Assembly: GCA_963748385.1 (NCBI GenBank)
Contig: CAVVIQ010000013.1
Location: 62,001-126,000 of the forward strand
Direction of reading: 5' to 3'
DNA length: 64,000 nucleotides
Origin: Rhodoblastus sp963748385
Lineage (GTDB): Bacteria; Pseudomonadota; Alphaproteobacteria; Rhizobiales; Beijerinckiaceae
In this document: positions 1 to 9,179 of the stretch, one piece after another
How positions within the stretch are numbered: position 1 is the stretch's first letter
How the letters are laid out: every line of letters starts with the position of its first letter
Made by a program: the position numbers and the translations under genes
Notes under the pieces: model-generated
The model's database searches: none
What the model was told of the DNA's origin: nothing
Seen by the model: the letters and a program-made list of their open reading frames with translations, nothing else

Positions 1-944
1 AGGTCCAGCCGAGGTCGCGTTGCGCCTTGGCCGAGGAATAATCGAAATGGGCCCGCGTCGTGTCGACCGTGTCGCGCGAGAAGAAGGCCGGCAGCCCCAG
101 CGCGTGGAGCAAAGGCTCGGCGAGCGCCATCTGCGGCCGCATCACGGCGCGCGGCAGGTTGAACCGCGCCGCCCAGCTTCCTGTCGCCTTGCGCCAGATT
201 TCGAACATGGCGCCCAGCGAAACGGGTTCGCCGCAGAAGAGATAGTCCTCGCCCATCCGCGCGCGCTCGGCGGCCAGGCAAAACCCCTCGGCCAAGGCGT
301 CGACATCGACGCAGGCATATACCAAATCGCCGCCGAAACCGAAGGGCGGCGTCAGGCCGAGCAGGGTCAGGCGAAGCATATAGCCGAAGGTCGAGTGATC
401 GTTGGGGCCGACCACGACATTCGGCATGACGATCGACAGGGGAAGGCCCTTGCCGCGCAATTCGAGCGCCACATGGTGGGCTTCGAGTTTGCTTTGCTCG
501 TAAGGCGTCAGGCAATGGCCGTCATGGACCTGGGTTTCGTCGCGCGTGACGCTCGGCGCCGGGCGGACGACCGCTCGGTCCGAGCGCCACGGCGCTGGAG
601 ACATAGACCGTGCGCGGGACGCCCGCCGCCAGCGCCGCCGACAGGAAATTGCGCGTGCCCTCGACATTGACGCTTTGCATTCTTTTGATCGTCGCCGCGT
701 CGGCGCCGATCTCGTAGACGCCGGCGTTATGGATCGCCACGTCCATGCCGGCCATGGCCTCGGCAAGGCCTTGCGCGCGCGTCACGTCGCCTTGGACCAG
801 CTTCCCGCCCTGTCGCGCGATCCACTGGGCGCTCGGGCTTTCCGGATTGCGGACCAGGACGCTCAGATCCCAGCCGCGCCGTCGGATCGCCGACACCACC
901 GCCTGACCGATGAACCCCGTTCCGCCGCTGAGAAAGACTTTCAT
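1..944 (-). CDS. NAD-dependent epimerase/dehydratase, frameshifted and cut by the window edge
   Basis: Extended short-chain dehydrogenase/reductase of the sugar-epimerase type. The ATG at 944 has GGAGG seven bases upstream. Residues 7-13 read GGTGFIG, the Rossmann NAD(P) motif. The frame runs to about 558-564 and then stops making sense; one base over, homology resumes and includes the catalytic YEQSK motif (YxxxK). This implies one extra base in the GCCGGGCGG stretch. About 187 further residues follow before the window edge, so the C-terminus is missing. It resembles the HpnA-like/dihydroflavonol-reductase group, but the substrate cannot be told from sequence. The break is either an indel error or a real mutation; the intact motifs on both sides favour error. 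Confidence 0.8.
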
Positions 945-1073
945 CCGACCGCCTCCAGACCAGCGCAAGGCGCATAGCTAACGCCGGGAGAATCGGTTCC
1001 GCAACAACATTCGCGGTGGAAACGGGCCGCCGAGGGCGGGGAAGCCGCGTGGACGCGCGCCACTGCCGAAATC

Positions 1074-1098
1074 AAAAAAAGCGGCCCGCGCGGGCCGC
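1074..1098 (-). terminator. Rho-independent terminator of the small gene at 1123-1362
   Basis: A perfect 18-base palindrome (1081-1098, GCGGCCCG arms) is followed on the minus strand by seven T residues (A run at 1074-1080). It lies 25 bases past the stop codon of the minus-strand small gene. Confidence 0.85.
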
Positions 1099-1122
1099 GC
1101 CTTCAACCCTGAATTGCGCTGC

Positions 1123-1362
1123 TCAGCGGCACACGCGGCGGGTTTCCTTGTGGGACACGCCGTAGCCCTCGTCGGCCTCGACCTCGCGGTCCTCGCATTG
1201 CTGGCTCTGGGCGGCCTGGGCCTCGGCCTGGTAAGCGGCGCGCAAGTCGCTTTCTCCGCCTTCCGCCATCACCTTATCCATGGGAGAGAGATAAGCGAGG
1301 GTGAAAAATCCGAGAAGCGCCAGCAAAAACAACGCTGGCATCAGATGAATCGACACTTTCAT
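1123..1362 (-). CDS. Small single-pass membrane protein, function unknown
   Basis: 79-residue protein that I do not recognise. The start at 1362 is chosen because GAGG sits five bases upstream; an in-frame ATG at 1377 has no such site. Residues 8-26 form a hydrophobic segment (membrane anchor or uncleaved signal). The rest is acidic and Ala/Gln-rich, rich in Glu and Asp, with two cysteines in the C-terminal half. A strong terminator follows directly, so it is probably transcribed alone. It is divergent from parC across a 251-base gap. Presence of a ribosome-binding site, anchor and terminator argues it is real. Confidence 0.65.
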   Translation of the reverse strand: MKVSIHLMPALFLLALLGFFTLAYLSPMDKVMAEGGESDLRAAYQAEAQAAQSQQCEDREVEADEGYGVSHKETRRVCR

Positions 1363-1613
1363 GACTGCCTCGGTCATTGATCCCGACGCCAGCCCGGCGA
1401 AAGCGACAATTCGTCTTTCGCAACCAGACGTTCAGCGGTCGGAATCGCAACATTTCATAAAGGTTAAAGTTCCGCCGAAGCGGAAATTTTGTGGCGTTTC
1501 TAATCCTCCCCACGCGGTCAAGCTAGTGCCAAAAGGCAACATTTTTCGTTAAAATTCCCGGGTACAAACAGGGAACTTGAACCGGCGGCCCGGCTGCTTT
1601 ATGGCTTTCCTCC

Positions 1614-3861
1614 ATGGCCAAACCGCATGCGCCGCCCCCCGGCGAGAACAATCAGCCGATCAATCTGCGCGACGCGCTGGAAGAGCGCTATCTCGCCTAC
1701 GCGCTTTCGACCATCATGGGCCGGGCGCTGCCGGACGCGCGCGACGGGCTCAAGCCGGTCCATCGCCGCATCCTCTACGGCATGCACATCTTGCGGCTCG
1801 ATCCCGGCGCGCCGTTCAAGAAATGCGCGAAAATCGTCGGCGACGTGATGGGGTCGTTCCATCCCCATGGCGATCAGGCGATCTATGACGCGCTCGTGCG
1901 GCTTGCGCAGGATTTCTCCTCGCGCTATCCGCTGGTCGACGGCCAGGGGAATTTCGGCAATATCGACGGCGACGGCGCGGCGGCCTACCGCTATACCGAA
2001 GCGCGCATGACCGACGTCGCGCGCGCTCTTCTCGAAGGCATAGACGAAGACGCCATCGATTTTCGCGAGAATTATTCCGGCGACCTCAAGGAGCCGGTGG
2101 TCCTGCCCGCCGCTTTCCCCAATCTGCTCGCCAATGGCGCACAAGGCATCGCGGTCGGCATGGCGACCTCGATCCCGCCTCATAATGTCGCCGAACTCTG
2201 CGACGCCGCGCTCTATCTCGTCGCCAATCGACAAGCCGATTCCGACCAGCTCATGACCTTCGTGCCGGGCCCGGATTTCCCGACCGGCGGCGTGATCGTC
2301 GATTCCCGCGAAACCATCGCCGAAACCTATCGCACCGGGCGCGGCTCCTTCCGCATCCGCGCGCGCTGGATGAAGGAGGAAGGCGCACGCGGCGTCTGGA
2401 ACGCCGTTGTCACTGAAATCCCCTATGGCGTCCAGAAATCGCGGCTGATCGAGAAGCTGGCCGAACTGGTCAACGAGAAGAAACTGCCGCTGCTCGCCGA
2501 CGTGCGCGACGAATCGGCGGAAGACGTCCGCATCGTTCTCGAACCGCGTGCGAGAAATGTGGACGCGGGCGTGATGATGGAAAGCCTGTTCCGCATGAGC
2601 GAGCTGGAAAGCCGCTTCGCCATGAACATGAATGTTCTGGTCGATGGCGTGGTCCCGCGCGTCCTGTCGCTGCCTGAGGCGTTGCGGCAATGGCTCGACC
2701 ATCGCCGCAATGTGCTGATCCGCCGCTCGCGCTACCGTCTCTCCGAGATCGAACGCCGGCTCGAAGTGCTCGCCGGCATGATCGTCGCCTTCCTCAATCT
2801 CGACGAGGTGATTCGCATCATCCGCGAGGAGGACGAGCCCAAGGAAAAGCTCAAGACCACCTTCGCGCTCACCGACAACCAGGCCAATTACATCCTCGAC
2901 ACCCGCCTGCGCTCGCTGCGCCGGCTGGAGGAAATGGAGCTGCGCAACGAACACGCCGAACTGTTGAAGGAAAAGGCCGAAATCGAGGACCTGCTCGGCA
3001 GCGACGCGCGCCAGTGGAAGACGATCGCGTGGGAAATTCGCGAGATCAAGAAGAAATGGGGGGCGATGACCACGCTCGGCAAGCGCCGCACCACATTCGA
3101 GGCGCCGCCGAAGGGCGCGGAGAATTTCGATCTGGCGGAGATTCTGGTCGAGCGCGAGCCGATCACCGTGGTGGTCAGCCAGAAGGGCTGGATCCGCGCG
3201 CTCAAAGGCCAGGTCACGGATCTCTCCAACCTGCAATTCAAGGGCGACGACGCCCTCCGCCTGTCCTTCTTCGCCGAGACGACCTCCAAAATCCTCGTCC
3301 TTTCCACCGACGGCAAGATTTTCACCCTTGAGGCGTCGAAACTGCCGGGCGGACGCGGCGCCGGCGAGCCGATCCGCCTGCTCGCCGATATCGACGACAA
3401 TGAGGATGTGGCGGCGGTTTTCGCCTATGCGCCGAGGACGACCATGATCGTCGCGGCGAGCGACGGCCGCGGCTTCCTCGCCAGTCAGGACGACATGATC
3501 GGCAACACCCGCAAGGGCAGGATGTTTCTGGGCGTCGACGCGCCGGCCAGGGCGCGCTTCATCGTGCCCGTAGAGGGCGACCATGTCGCGGCGATCGGCG
3601 AGAACAGGAAGCTCCTGTGCTTCCCGCTGTCCGAACTGCCCGAGATGAACTCGCGGCAAGGGCGTGCGCATCCAGCGCTACAAGGACGGCGGCCTGTCCG
3701 ACATCAAGACTTTCGCGCTCGGTGAAGGCCTGAGCTGGACCGATCCGGCCGGCCGCGTCTTCAATGTCGCGGCGGATTCTCTCACCGAATGGCTCGGCCA
3801 TCGCGCCGACGCCGGCCGCCTGCCGCCCAAGGGTTTTCCGAAGAGCAACAGGTTCAGCTGA
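1614..3861 (+). CDS. parC: DNA topoisomerase IV subunit A, with one frame break near its 3' end
   Basis: ATP-dependent type II topoisomerase subunit that cleaves DNA and decatenates daughter chromosomes with ParE. About 748 residues, the alphaproteobacterial ParC length. The breakage-reunion domain begins near residue 15; the DARDGLKPVHRR motif is at 41-52 and the catalytic tyrosine is Y127 in AAYRYTEARM. The position matching the quinolone serine (HPHGD-S) is Gln88. The N-terminal frame runs to about 3652; homology then continues one base over, with KGVRIQRYKDGG in the second frame, so one extra base is implied in CTCGCGGCAAG. ParC is essential, so a sequencing indel is the likely cause. It ends three bases from the convergent murI stop. 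Confidence 0.93.
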
Positions 3862-3864
3862 ACC

Positions 3865-4689
3865 TCACGTTGACGCTGGAGCCCATTGTTCGCGCGAGAT
3901 TTTTTCCTTCAGAACTTCGATCATCTTCAACAACCTCGGCGCAGGGGCCGCGCCGCTGGTGAAGACGAAGAGGAATTGAGCGTCGCGCACGGCGTGGGTC
4001 GGGAACCTGTCCGAGATCACATGGTCGGCGCGCCGCGCTATGGCCGGGGCCGGATCGATCCAGCGGACCGGCCAGGGCGCGAGCCGGGTGAAAGCATCGA
4101 GCAGCAAAGGATAATGGGTGCAGGCCAGCACGATCGCATCGCTGCGCCTCCCCTCGCTTTCGATGAAACAGGGCGCGATTTCGCGCGCTATGGCCTCGTC
4201 CGCGACGCTTTCGCCCTGCACGAATGCTTCGGCGAGGCTGGCGAGCGTCTTCGAGCCGACCAGGGTCACCTCGCAGTCCCGCGCGAATTTCTCGATCAGC
4301 TCGCGGGTATAATCGCGCGCCACCGTGCCGGGCGTGGCCAGCACCGAAATGAGGCGCGAACGCGATCCTTCCGCCGCCGGCTTGATCGCCGGCACCGTGC
4401 CGACAAAGGGAATCTCCGGCCAGCGCGCCCGCAGCATCGGCAGAACCAGGGTCGAGGCGGTGTTGCAGGCGATGACCACGCCGTCGGGCGAATGATCGGC
4501 GATCAGGCGCTCCATGGCGGCAAGAACCAAGGCCTTGACCTCGTCCTCGGATTTCGAGCCATAGGGAAAGCCGAGATCGTCGGCGGCGTAAGTATAATCC
4601 GCGTCGGGGCGCTGCGCGGCGAGCGCGCGGAACACGGTGAGCCCGCCGAGGCCGGAATCGAAGACGAGGATTCTTGGAGCGCGGGTCAT
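3865..4689 (-). CDS. murI: Glutamate racemase
   Basis: Converts L-glutamate to D-glutamate for peptidoglycan in the cytoplasm. 274 residues, usual for the family. FDSGLGGL is at residues 10-17; the two catalytic cysteines are C75 (ACNTAST) and C190 (ACTHYP, with H192 beside it). The ATG at 4689 gives the canonical N-terminus (MTRAPRILVFDSG); the frame stays open upstream but the extra 64 residues are unlike the family. It is convergent with parC and divergent from the oxidoreductase at 4814, with a candidate operator between them. Confidence 0.96.
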   Translation of the reverse strand: MTRAPRILVFDSGLGGLTVFRALAAQRPDADYTYAADDLGFPYGSKSEDEVKALVLAAMERLIADHSPDGVVIACNTASTLVLPMLRARWPEIPFVGTVPAIKPAAEGSRSRLISVLATPGTVARDYTRELIEKFARDCEVTLVGSKTLASLAEAFVQGESVADEAIAREIAPCFIESEGRRSDAIVLACTHYPLLLDAFTRLAPWPVRWIDPAPAIARRADHVISDRFPTHAVRDAQFLFVFTSGAAPAPRLLKMIEVLKEKISREQWAPAST

Positions 4690-4728
4690 GGCTGTTGCGA
4701 ATGCGGGCGGAAGCGCCAAAAAATATTT

Positions 4729-4755
4729 CAACGCTCTATGCTGAACAAAGCGTTG
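4729..4755. promoter_or_regulatory. Inverted repeat in the murI/oxidoreductase divergent promoter region
   Basis: Perfect 7-base arms CAACGCT (4729-4735) and AGCGTTG (4749-4755) lie between the two divergent starts. Spacing of the arm centres is about two helical turns, as expected for a dimeric regulator. No regulator is identifiable from sequence. A 12-base direct repeat (GCTTCGAACCAA, 4775-4786, and 11 of 12 bases again at 4787-4798) lies closer to the oxidoreductase start. Confidence 0.35.
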
Positions 4756-4813
4756 AGGCGTTAAGCTGCAAGAAGCTTCGAACCAAGCTTCGAGCCAAGC
4801 TATGGAGGAAATC

Positions 4814-5818
4814 ATGCAGATGAACAAGGCGATCGTGCTGGCTTCGCGTCCTCCGGCTGGCGGCCGGGCGAGCCTCGACAATTTCGCGCTTCATGAAAAC
4901 GAGATCGGCGCGCCGGGTCCCGGACAGGTGCTGGTGCGGCATGAATTCCTGTCGCTCGACCCCTATATGCGCGCCCGCATGGACGAGGCGCAGTCCTACG
5001 CCGCCAGCCAGGAGATCGGCAAGCCGATGATCGGGGGCACGGTGGGCGAGGTGATCGCGTCGAACAATCCGCGTTTTTCCGTCGGCGACAAGGTGGTCGG
5101 CATGGGCGGCTGGCAGACCTTTTCGATCGATGACGGCGCGGCCCTGCGCAAGCTCGACGCTCCGGGCGTTCCGATCCAGGCCTGGCTCGGGGCGCTGGGC
5201 ATGCCGGGCGTGACGGCCTGGTATGGGGTGAACAGGATCATCGCGCCCAAGGCCGGCGAGACCCTGGTTGTTTCCGCCGCGACCGGCGCGGTCGGCTCGG
5301 TCGTGGGACAGCTCGCCAGGGCGGCCGGCGCGCGAGCCGTGGGCATAGCGGGCGGCGCGGCCAAATGCGCCTATGCGGTCGGGGATCTGGGCTTCGACGC
5401 CTGCGTCGACCATCGCTCCGAGAGCTTCGAGGCCGACCTCAAGGCCGCTGTTCCCAAGGGGATCGACGGCCTGTTCGAGAATGTCGGCGGCAAGTGCTTT
5501 TCCGCCTGCCTGCGCCGCCTCAACGATTTTTCGCGCATTGCGCTGTGCGGGATGATCGCGTCCTATCAGGGCGCGGAGCCGAGCTCGCTGCCGGACCTGC
5601 GCCTGGTTCTGGCGCGGCGGATCAAGCTGCAGGGCTTTATCGTGAGCGATCATCTCGATCTCTGGCCCCAAGCCTTGAAGGAACTGGCGGGCCTTTACGT
5701 CGCCGGCAAGCTGCGCTGGCGCGAAACCATCACGGAGGGGCTGGAAGCGGCGCCCAAAGCCTTTCTGGAGTTGCTCGATGGCGGTAATTTCGGCAAGCAG
5801 CTGGTCCGCCTCGCCTGA
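4814..5818 (+). CDS. NADP-dependent medium-chain oxidoreductase (CurA/leukotriene B4 reductase-like)
   Basis: Zinc-independent MDR-family enzyme that reduces activated double bonds with NADPH. 334 residues. The N-terminal GroES-like fold contains LSLDPYMRARM. The nucleotide-binding motif is SAATGAVGSVVGQLA. The long ENVGG and FGNFGKQ-type ends match the family (the last residues read GGNFGKQLVRLA). The start at 4814 is chosen because GGAGGA at 4804-4809 precedes it; ATG at 4802 overlaps that site. Physiological substrate unknown. Stands alone. Confidence 0.88.
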   Translation: MQMNKAIVLASRPPAGGRASLDNFALHENEIGAPGPGQVLVRHEFLSLDPYMRARMDEAQSYAASQEIGKPMIGGTVGEVIASNNPRFSVGDKVVGMGGWQTFSIDDGAALRKLDAPGVPIQAWLGALGMPGVTAWYGVNRIIAPKAGETLVVSAATGAVGSVVGQLARAAGARAVGIAGGAAKCAYAVGDLGFDACVDHRSESFEADLKAAVPKGIDGLFENVGGKCFSACLRRLNDFSRIALCGMIASYQGAEPSSLPDLRLVLARRIKLQGFIVSDHLDLWPQALKELAGLYVAGKLRWRETITEGLEAAPKAFLELLDGGNFGKQLVRLA

Positions 5819-6065
5819 AAACCCGGGCGGCGGTTGACTTTCCGGCGTTCGGTCCGTAGAAGGCGCAATCTTCGCGCGGGATCGGCCCGCGCGATGCCTT
5901 TTCGCACCCGTGACCGCTCCCTTCAGGGTGAGCAGTCTGTCGATCTGCAGCAATTGCAGGTAGAGGAGGGCGCGTTCCACCCGCGCGGCGGGGGGACGTT
6001 TTTCCGCGCCGCTTCGATGCGGTCACGCGGGGTTGTCCTCATGCCGTAAGTTTTTGAGGACTGAG

Positions 6066-6683
6066 ATGACCAAGCGCTCCGAAGCCAAATATAAAATCGA
6101 CCGCCGCATGGGCCAGAACATCTGGGGCCGCCCGAAGAGCCCGGTCAACCGCCGCGAATATGGCCCCGGCCAGCACGGCCAGCGCCGCAAGGGCAAGCTG
6201 TCCGATTTCGGCACCCAGCTCAAGGCCAAGCAGAAGCTCAAGGGCTATTACGGCAATATTTCGGAAAAGCAGTTCCGCAAATATTACGCCGAGGCGATCC
6301 GCATGAAGGGCGACTCCTCGGACAACCTGATCGGCTTGCTGGAGCGCCGCCTCGACGCGGTCGTCTATCGCGCCAAATTCGTCCCGACGGTTTTCGCCGC
6401 GCGCCAGTTCGTCAACCATGGCCATGTCAAGGTCAACGGCCGCCGCGTCAACATTCCGTCGTTTCTGGTCAAGCCGGGCGACGTGGTCGAGGTCAAGGAA
6501 GCCTCGCGTCAGTTGGTGACGGTGCTCGAATCGGTCGGCCTGGCCGAGCGCGACGTGCCGGAATATTACGAGGCCGATCATTCCAAGATGACCGCCAAGC
6601 TGACCCGCGTCCCGCTGCCGAGCGAGGTGCCCTATCCGGTCCAGATGGAGCCGAACCTGGTCATCGAATTCTATTCGCGGTGA
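6066..6683 (+). CDS. rpsD: 30S ribosomal protein S4
   Basis: Primary 16S rRNA-binding protein that nucleates assembly of the small subunit body. 205 residues, standard for alphaproteobacteria. N-terminal region with SPVNRREYGPGQHG, then the S4 RNA-binding domain around residues 95-155 (LDAVVYRAKF, VNGRRVNIPSFLVKPGD). ATG at 6066 is preceded by GAGGA; an in-frame start at 6033 would add an unrelated tail. Monocistronic, with a strong terminator downstream. Upstream of it, 5819-6065 holds no gene. Confidence 0.98.
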   Translation: MTKRSEAKYKIDRRMGQNIWGRPKSPVNRREYGPGQHGQRRKGKLSDFGTQLKAKQKLKGYYGNISEKQFRKYYAEAIRMKGDSSDNLIGLLERRLDAVVYRAKFVPTVFAARQFVNHGHVKVNGRRVNIPSFLVKPGDVVEVKEASRQLVTVLESVGLAERDVPEYYEADHSKMTAKLTRVPLPSEVPYPVQMEPNLVIEFYSR

Positions 6684-6701
6684 TCTTTTCTTTCGCCTCG
6701 C

Positions 6702-6786
6702 GCGAGCGGTTGGCGAACGCCAGAGCGAGCGCGGGACAAACCCCGCGAGCGGTTGGCGAACGCCAGAGCGAGCGCGGGACAAACCC
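6702..6786 (+). repeat. Tandem duplication of a 43-base unit downstream of rpsD
   Basis: Two adjacent copies, 6702-6744 and 6745-6786, are identical over 42 bases. Each contains TGGCGAACGCCA, a 5-base-arm hairpin. They lie between the rpsD stop and its terminator, so they would be in the 3' untranslated RNA. A related single copy occurs in reverse orientation at 19887-19916, so this is a dispersed element rather than a local slip. Confidence 0.85.
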
Positions 6787-6806
6787 GCGCGACGCGCTTC
6801 AACTGC

Positions 6807-6837
6807 AAAAGGCCGCCTTCGGGCGGCTTTTTTTTTT
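6807..6837 (+). terminator. Rho-independent terminator of rpsD
   Basis: Six-base GC stem GCCGCC / GGCGGC (6812-6827) with a TTCG tetraloop, followed by ten T residues (6828-6837) and preceded by AAAA. Confidence 0.95.
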
Positions 6838-7282
6838 GGAATGCGCGCTGATCGCCAACATCGCACGCTCAAAACCGTGAGCCGACGGCTCTCGGCTCGA
6901 AGGCGACCTTCGAAATTTCTCCGCAACGTCCGCAGCACGACCGCCAGCAGTCCCCGCACGCCCTTTACACTGCGCCGCTAACCCTGAACGGTTTTTTAGC
7001 GAAGATCGTGTCGTCGCCCATTCTGGCGATTTCCGGCAATCGACAGCCTCGCGCGCTCAAGCGATCAGCGAGGAGATTGCGAGACGCATCGGGCCTCGGG
7101 ATCGCCTTTGCGCCCCTGATATTCTGCTTATGCAGCCAAATTGTTGTTTTCCGGCAACATCAAGATGGAAATCGGCCGATTCGCGGCCGTCACAGAATTA
7201 CAGAACGTTAAATTTGCGTTAAATCCCGTGGGAGTTCTCAGGCGAGATCCAAACTCTCGCGCGCATTCATTACGAGGCGGTG
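6838..7282. other. Intergenic region upstream of the porin gene
   Basis: 445 bases between the rpsD terminator and the porin start, with no convincing gene on either strand. The only clear element is the TTAA-N7-TTAA site at 7208-7222. The last 150 bases are AT-richer than the surroundings, as expected for a promoter. Confidence 0.6.
7208..7222. promoter_or_regulatory. Candidate CtrA-binding site upstream of the porin gene
   Basis: TTAA (7208-7211), seven bases, TTAA (7219-7222). Read on the minus strand it is TTAA-N7-TTAAC, the full CtrA consensus of Caulobacter and Rhizobiales. It ends 60 bases before the porin start. Sequence match only. Confidence 0.5.
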
Positions 7283-8122
7283 ATGCGTAAATTTCTTTTC
7301 TCCACCGTCGCTTTTGCGGCTCTGGCCGGAACGGCCTTCGCGGCTGACCTGCCCTCACGCAAGGAAGCTCCGGTTTACGTCCCGCCGGTCCCGGCCTTCT
7401 CCTGGACCGGCTTTTATATCGGCGGCGACATCGGCGCGGCCTGGGCCACGACCACCGCTTCGCCCAACTGGCTCTATGGCGCTAATTATTCGTTTTATGG
7501 CATGAGCAACCCGTCGCTGAACACCACGGGCTTCATGGGCGGCGGCTATGTCGGCTACAACTACCAGCTGAACCAGAACTTCGTCGTCGGCCTCGAAGGC
7601 GACATCCAGGGCGCGACCAACAGCAAGAGCTCGAGCTGGGTCTACACCCCCCGATTCAGACCCTTGCAGTCCCAGTACTTGGGCTCCACCACCTTCACCG
7701 CGAAGGCGAACCTCGACTCGCTGGCGGCGATCAACGGCCGCATCGGCGTCGCCTATGACCGCGCGCTGTTCTACGCCATCGGTGGCGCGGCCTGGGCCGG
7801 CGCCAATGCGTCCCTCAACGCCATCAGCGCCTATGCAGGCCCCCCCGTCGCGCCGCCCGTCGTCCCGGGCTACGATTGGGCCGGCTATTCCATCAGCAAG
7901 ACCCTGTCCGGCTTCGACATCGGGGCTGGCGTCGAATACGCCTTCACTCCGAACTGGGTTGGCCGCGTCGAATACCGCTACTACGACTTCGGCAAGTATG
8001 ACCTTTTCTCGCCGACCTACACCTACCTGCCCGCTTACAACCTGAGCACCTCGGTCAACACCGTCCGCATCGGCCTGGCCTATCTGTTCAGCGCGCCGGC
8101 TCCGGTCGTCGCCAAATATTGA
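7283..8122 (+). CDS. Outer membrane beta-barrel porin (Omp25/Omp31-like)
   Basis: 279-residue secreted protein. A signal peptide ends in TAFAADLPSR near residue 20, typical of rhizobial Omp25/31-family porins. The mature part opens with PAFSWTGFYIGGDIGAAW and has alternating aromatic strands (GGGYVGYNYQ, GVEYAFTPNWVGRVEYRYYDFG), as in 8-stranded OmpA-like barrels, ending in a short hydrophobic strand. ATG at 7283 follows GAGGCG; the GTG at 7280 is less likely. An outer-membrane structural role is inferred. A CtrA-type site upstream suggests cell-cycle control; the terminator at 8153 makes it a single-gene unit. Confidence 0.9.
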   Translation: MRKFLFSTVAFAALAGTAFAADLPSRKEAPVYVPPVPAFSWTGFYIGGDIGAAWATTTASPNWLYGANYSFYGMSNPSLNTTGFMGGGYVGYNYQLNQNFVVGLEGDIQGATNSKSSSWVYTPRFRPLQSQYLGSTTFTAKANLDSLAAINGRIGVAYDRALFYAIGGAAWAGANASLNAISAYAGPPVAPPVVPGYDWAGYSISKTLSGFDIGAGVEYAFTPNWVGRVEYRYYDFGKYDLFSPTYTYLPAYNLSTSVNTVRIGLAYLFSAPAPVVAKY

Positions 8123-8152
8123 AATCCGCAAGGATCAGGGATTTTCCTGATT

Positions 8153-8178
8153 GGCCCGGTCTCTCGACCGGGCCTTTT
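8153..8178 (+). terminator. Rho-independent terminator of the porin gene
   Basis: 8-base arms GGCCCGGT (8153-8160) and ACCGGGCC (8167-8174) around a 6-base loop, followed by TTTT. Confidence 0.9.
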
Positions 8179-8364
8179 GTTCATGAGTTGCGCTTGTCTC
8201 AAAGGGGAAACGTCGTCCGGACGCGGCGGCGCTGCCGGCATTTTTTGACGAATCAGCCGACCTCAATTTGGTAGCTTTCCAGCCCATTCCGGTCGCTCCG
8301 TCGATTTCCGTTTTCCGCCGTTTTGAGCCATTCATGGCGGGAGGCGAATATCGGATTTCGACCG

Positions 8365-8580
8365 CTAGGGGCCAAGCCGGTTCTTGTCGCGCAGCCGCGC
8401 CGTGTCGCGTCTTTCGCGCTGAAGCAAGCCCCAGGCGATGACCACGGCGAGAAGCACGGCGGCGGTGATCATCAGCTTGGCGAAGGTCTCGGGGTCCCAG
8501 ACCCGGAGCCAGAGCTGCGCCAGCGCCGCCGCGGCGCCGGCGAGGAAAAGCCCGAAAGCGGCGCCAAGGGTCCAGTTCAT
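8365..8580 (-). CDS. Small two-pass membrane protein, function unknown
   Basis: 71 residues with two hydrophobic segments (about 4-25 and 35-54) and a basic, charged tail (RERRDTARLRDKNR). Its ATG overlaps the stop of the YbjQ gene in an ATGA arrangement (8577-8580), so the two are translationally coupled and likely work together. Not recognised as a named family. The 242 bases between it and the porin stop hold only the porin terminator and no gene. Confidence 0.72.
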   Translation of the reverse strand: MNWTLGAAFGLFLAGAAAALAQLWLRVWDPETFAKLMITAAVLLAVVIAWGLLQRERRDTARLRDKNRLGP

Positions 8581-8912
8581 GGCCGCTCCGCCTCGACCAC
8601 GACCGCGGTCCCGTAACAGATGACTTCGGTGACGCCATTCATGATCTCGTTGGCGTCGTAACGCATCATGATGATGGCGTTGGCGCCGTTCGTGTCGGCG
8701 TGCTCGCACATCATGTTGAACGATTCGGTTCGGGCGCGTTCGCAGAGATTAGTGTAGACGGTGATATTGCCGCCGAACAGCGTCTGCAACGCGCCGGCGA
8801 AATTGCCGACGATGGAGCGCGAACGCACCACGATCCCGCGCACCACGCCGATGTTGCGCACCACGCGGTGGCCCGGCAGTTCCCATCCCGTCGTCACCAT
8901 TTGCGGCTGCAT
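8577..8912 (-). CDS. YbjQ/UPF0145 family protein (DUF74)
   Basis: 111 residues, the usual size of this pentamer-forming family whose function is unclear (sometimes called heavy-metal-binding domain). Family features seen: HRVVRNIGVVRGIVVRS near the N-terminus, then ANAIIMMRYDANEI and the C-terminal ICYGTAVVVE. The start at 8912 is supported by GGGGAG five bases upstream; longer in-frame starts at 8933 and 9020 lack family similarity. Co-transcribed with the small membrane protein that overlaps its stop. A FNR/FixK-type box lies 120 bases upstream of its start. Confidence 0.88.
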   Translation of the reverse strand: MQPQMVTTGWELPGHRVVRNIGVVRGIVVRSRSIVGNFAGALQTLFGGNITVYTNLCERARTESFNMMCEHADTNGANAIIMMRYDANEIMNGVTEVICYGTAVVVEAERP

Positions 8913-9031
8913 GGACGCTCCCCAAGCTGACATTTTCCTGCGATCATATGAGTCCGCCGAAAAGCGCGCCAGCATGAAGGGCGTGGCGAGGAACTTTTTT
9001 TCTGCGTCCAAACGCCGCAATCTTGCCGTGA

Positions 9032-9045
9032 TTGATTTGGGTCAA
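9032..9045. promoter_or_regulatory. FNR/FixK-type anaerobox
   Basis: TTGATTTGGGTCAA: TTGA-N6-TCAA palindrome with the extended TTGAT left half, the pattern bound by FNR, FnrL and FixK proteins in alphaproteobacteria. It lies between the divergent YbjQ gene (8912) and the plus-strand leader and ORF (9192). A TATGTT hexamer at 9073-9078 could be the plus-strand -10 element. Confidence 0.6.
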
Positions 9046-9143
9046 CGACCGATTTTCCCCGTCGGGCGAATCTATGTTACTCCATTGAGGCGGGGGCGGT
9101 GGCATTGGCGCCTTCGCATCCATTGGGGCAAGCGAGAGAAGAG

Positions 9144-9179
9144 GCCTACGGCAATAGGACCGCATTGCCGTAGGCTTTT
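9144..9179 (+). terminator. Terminator-like hairpin just upstream of the small ORF at 9192
   Basis: Perfect 12-base stem, GCCTACGGCAAT (9144-9155) with ATTGCCGTAGGC (9164-9175), 8-base loop, then TTTT. No plus-strand gene lies upstream, and the Shine-Dalgarno AGGAGG (9181-9186) of the next ORF follows at once. It must end a non-coding leader or short RNA, or act as an attenuator. Confidence 0.8.

Noticed and set aside
1618..1900. Gln88 of ParC at the quinolone-serine position as acquired resistance
   Set aside because: I believe this is the usual residue in ParC of this group, so it is more likely ancestral than a resistance mutation.
1599..3671. Long minus-strand frame opposite parC
   Set aside because: Same artefact: the third-codon GC bias of parC leaves the reverse frame open. 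The parC motifs are unambiguous.
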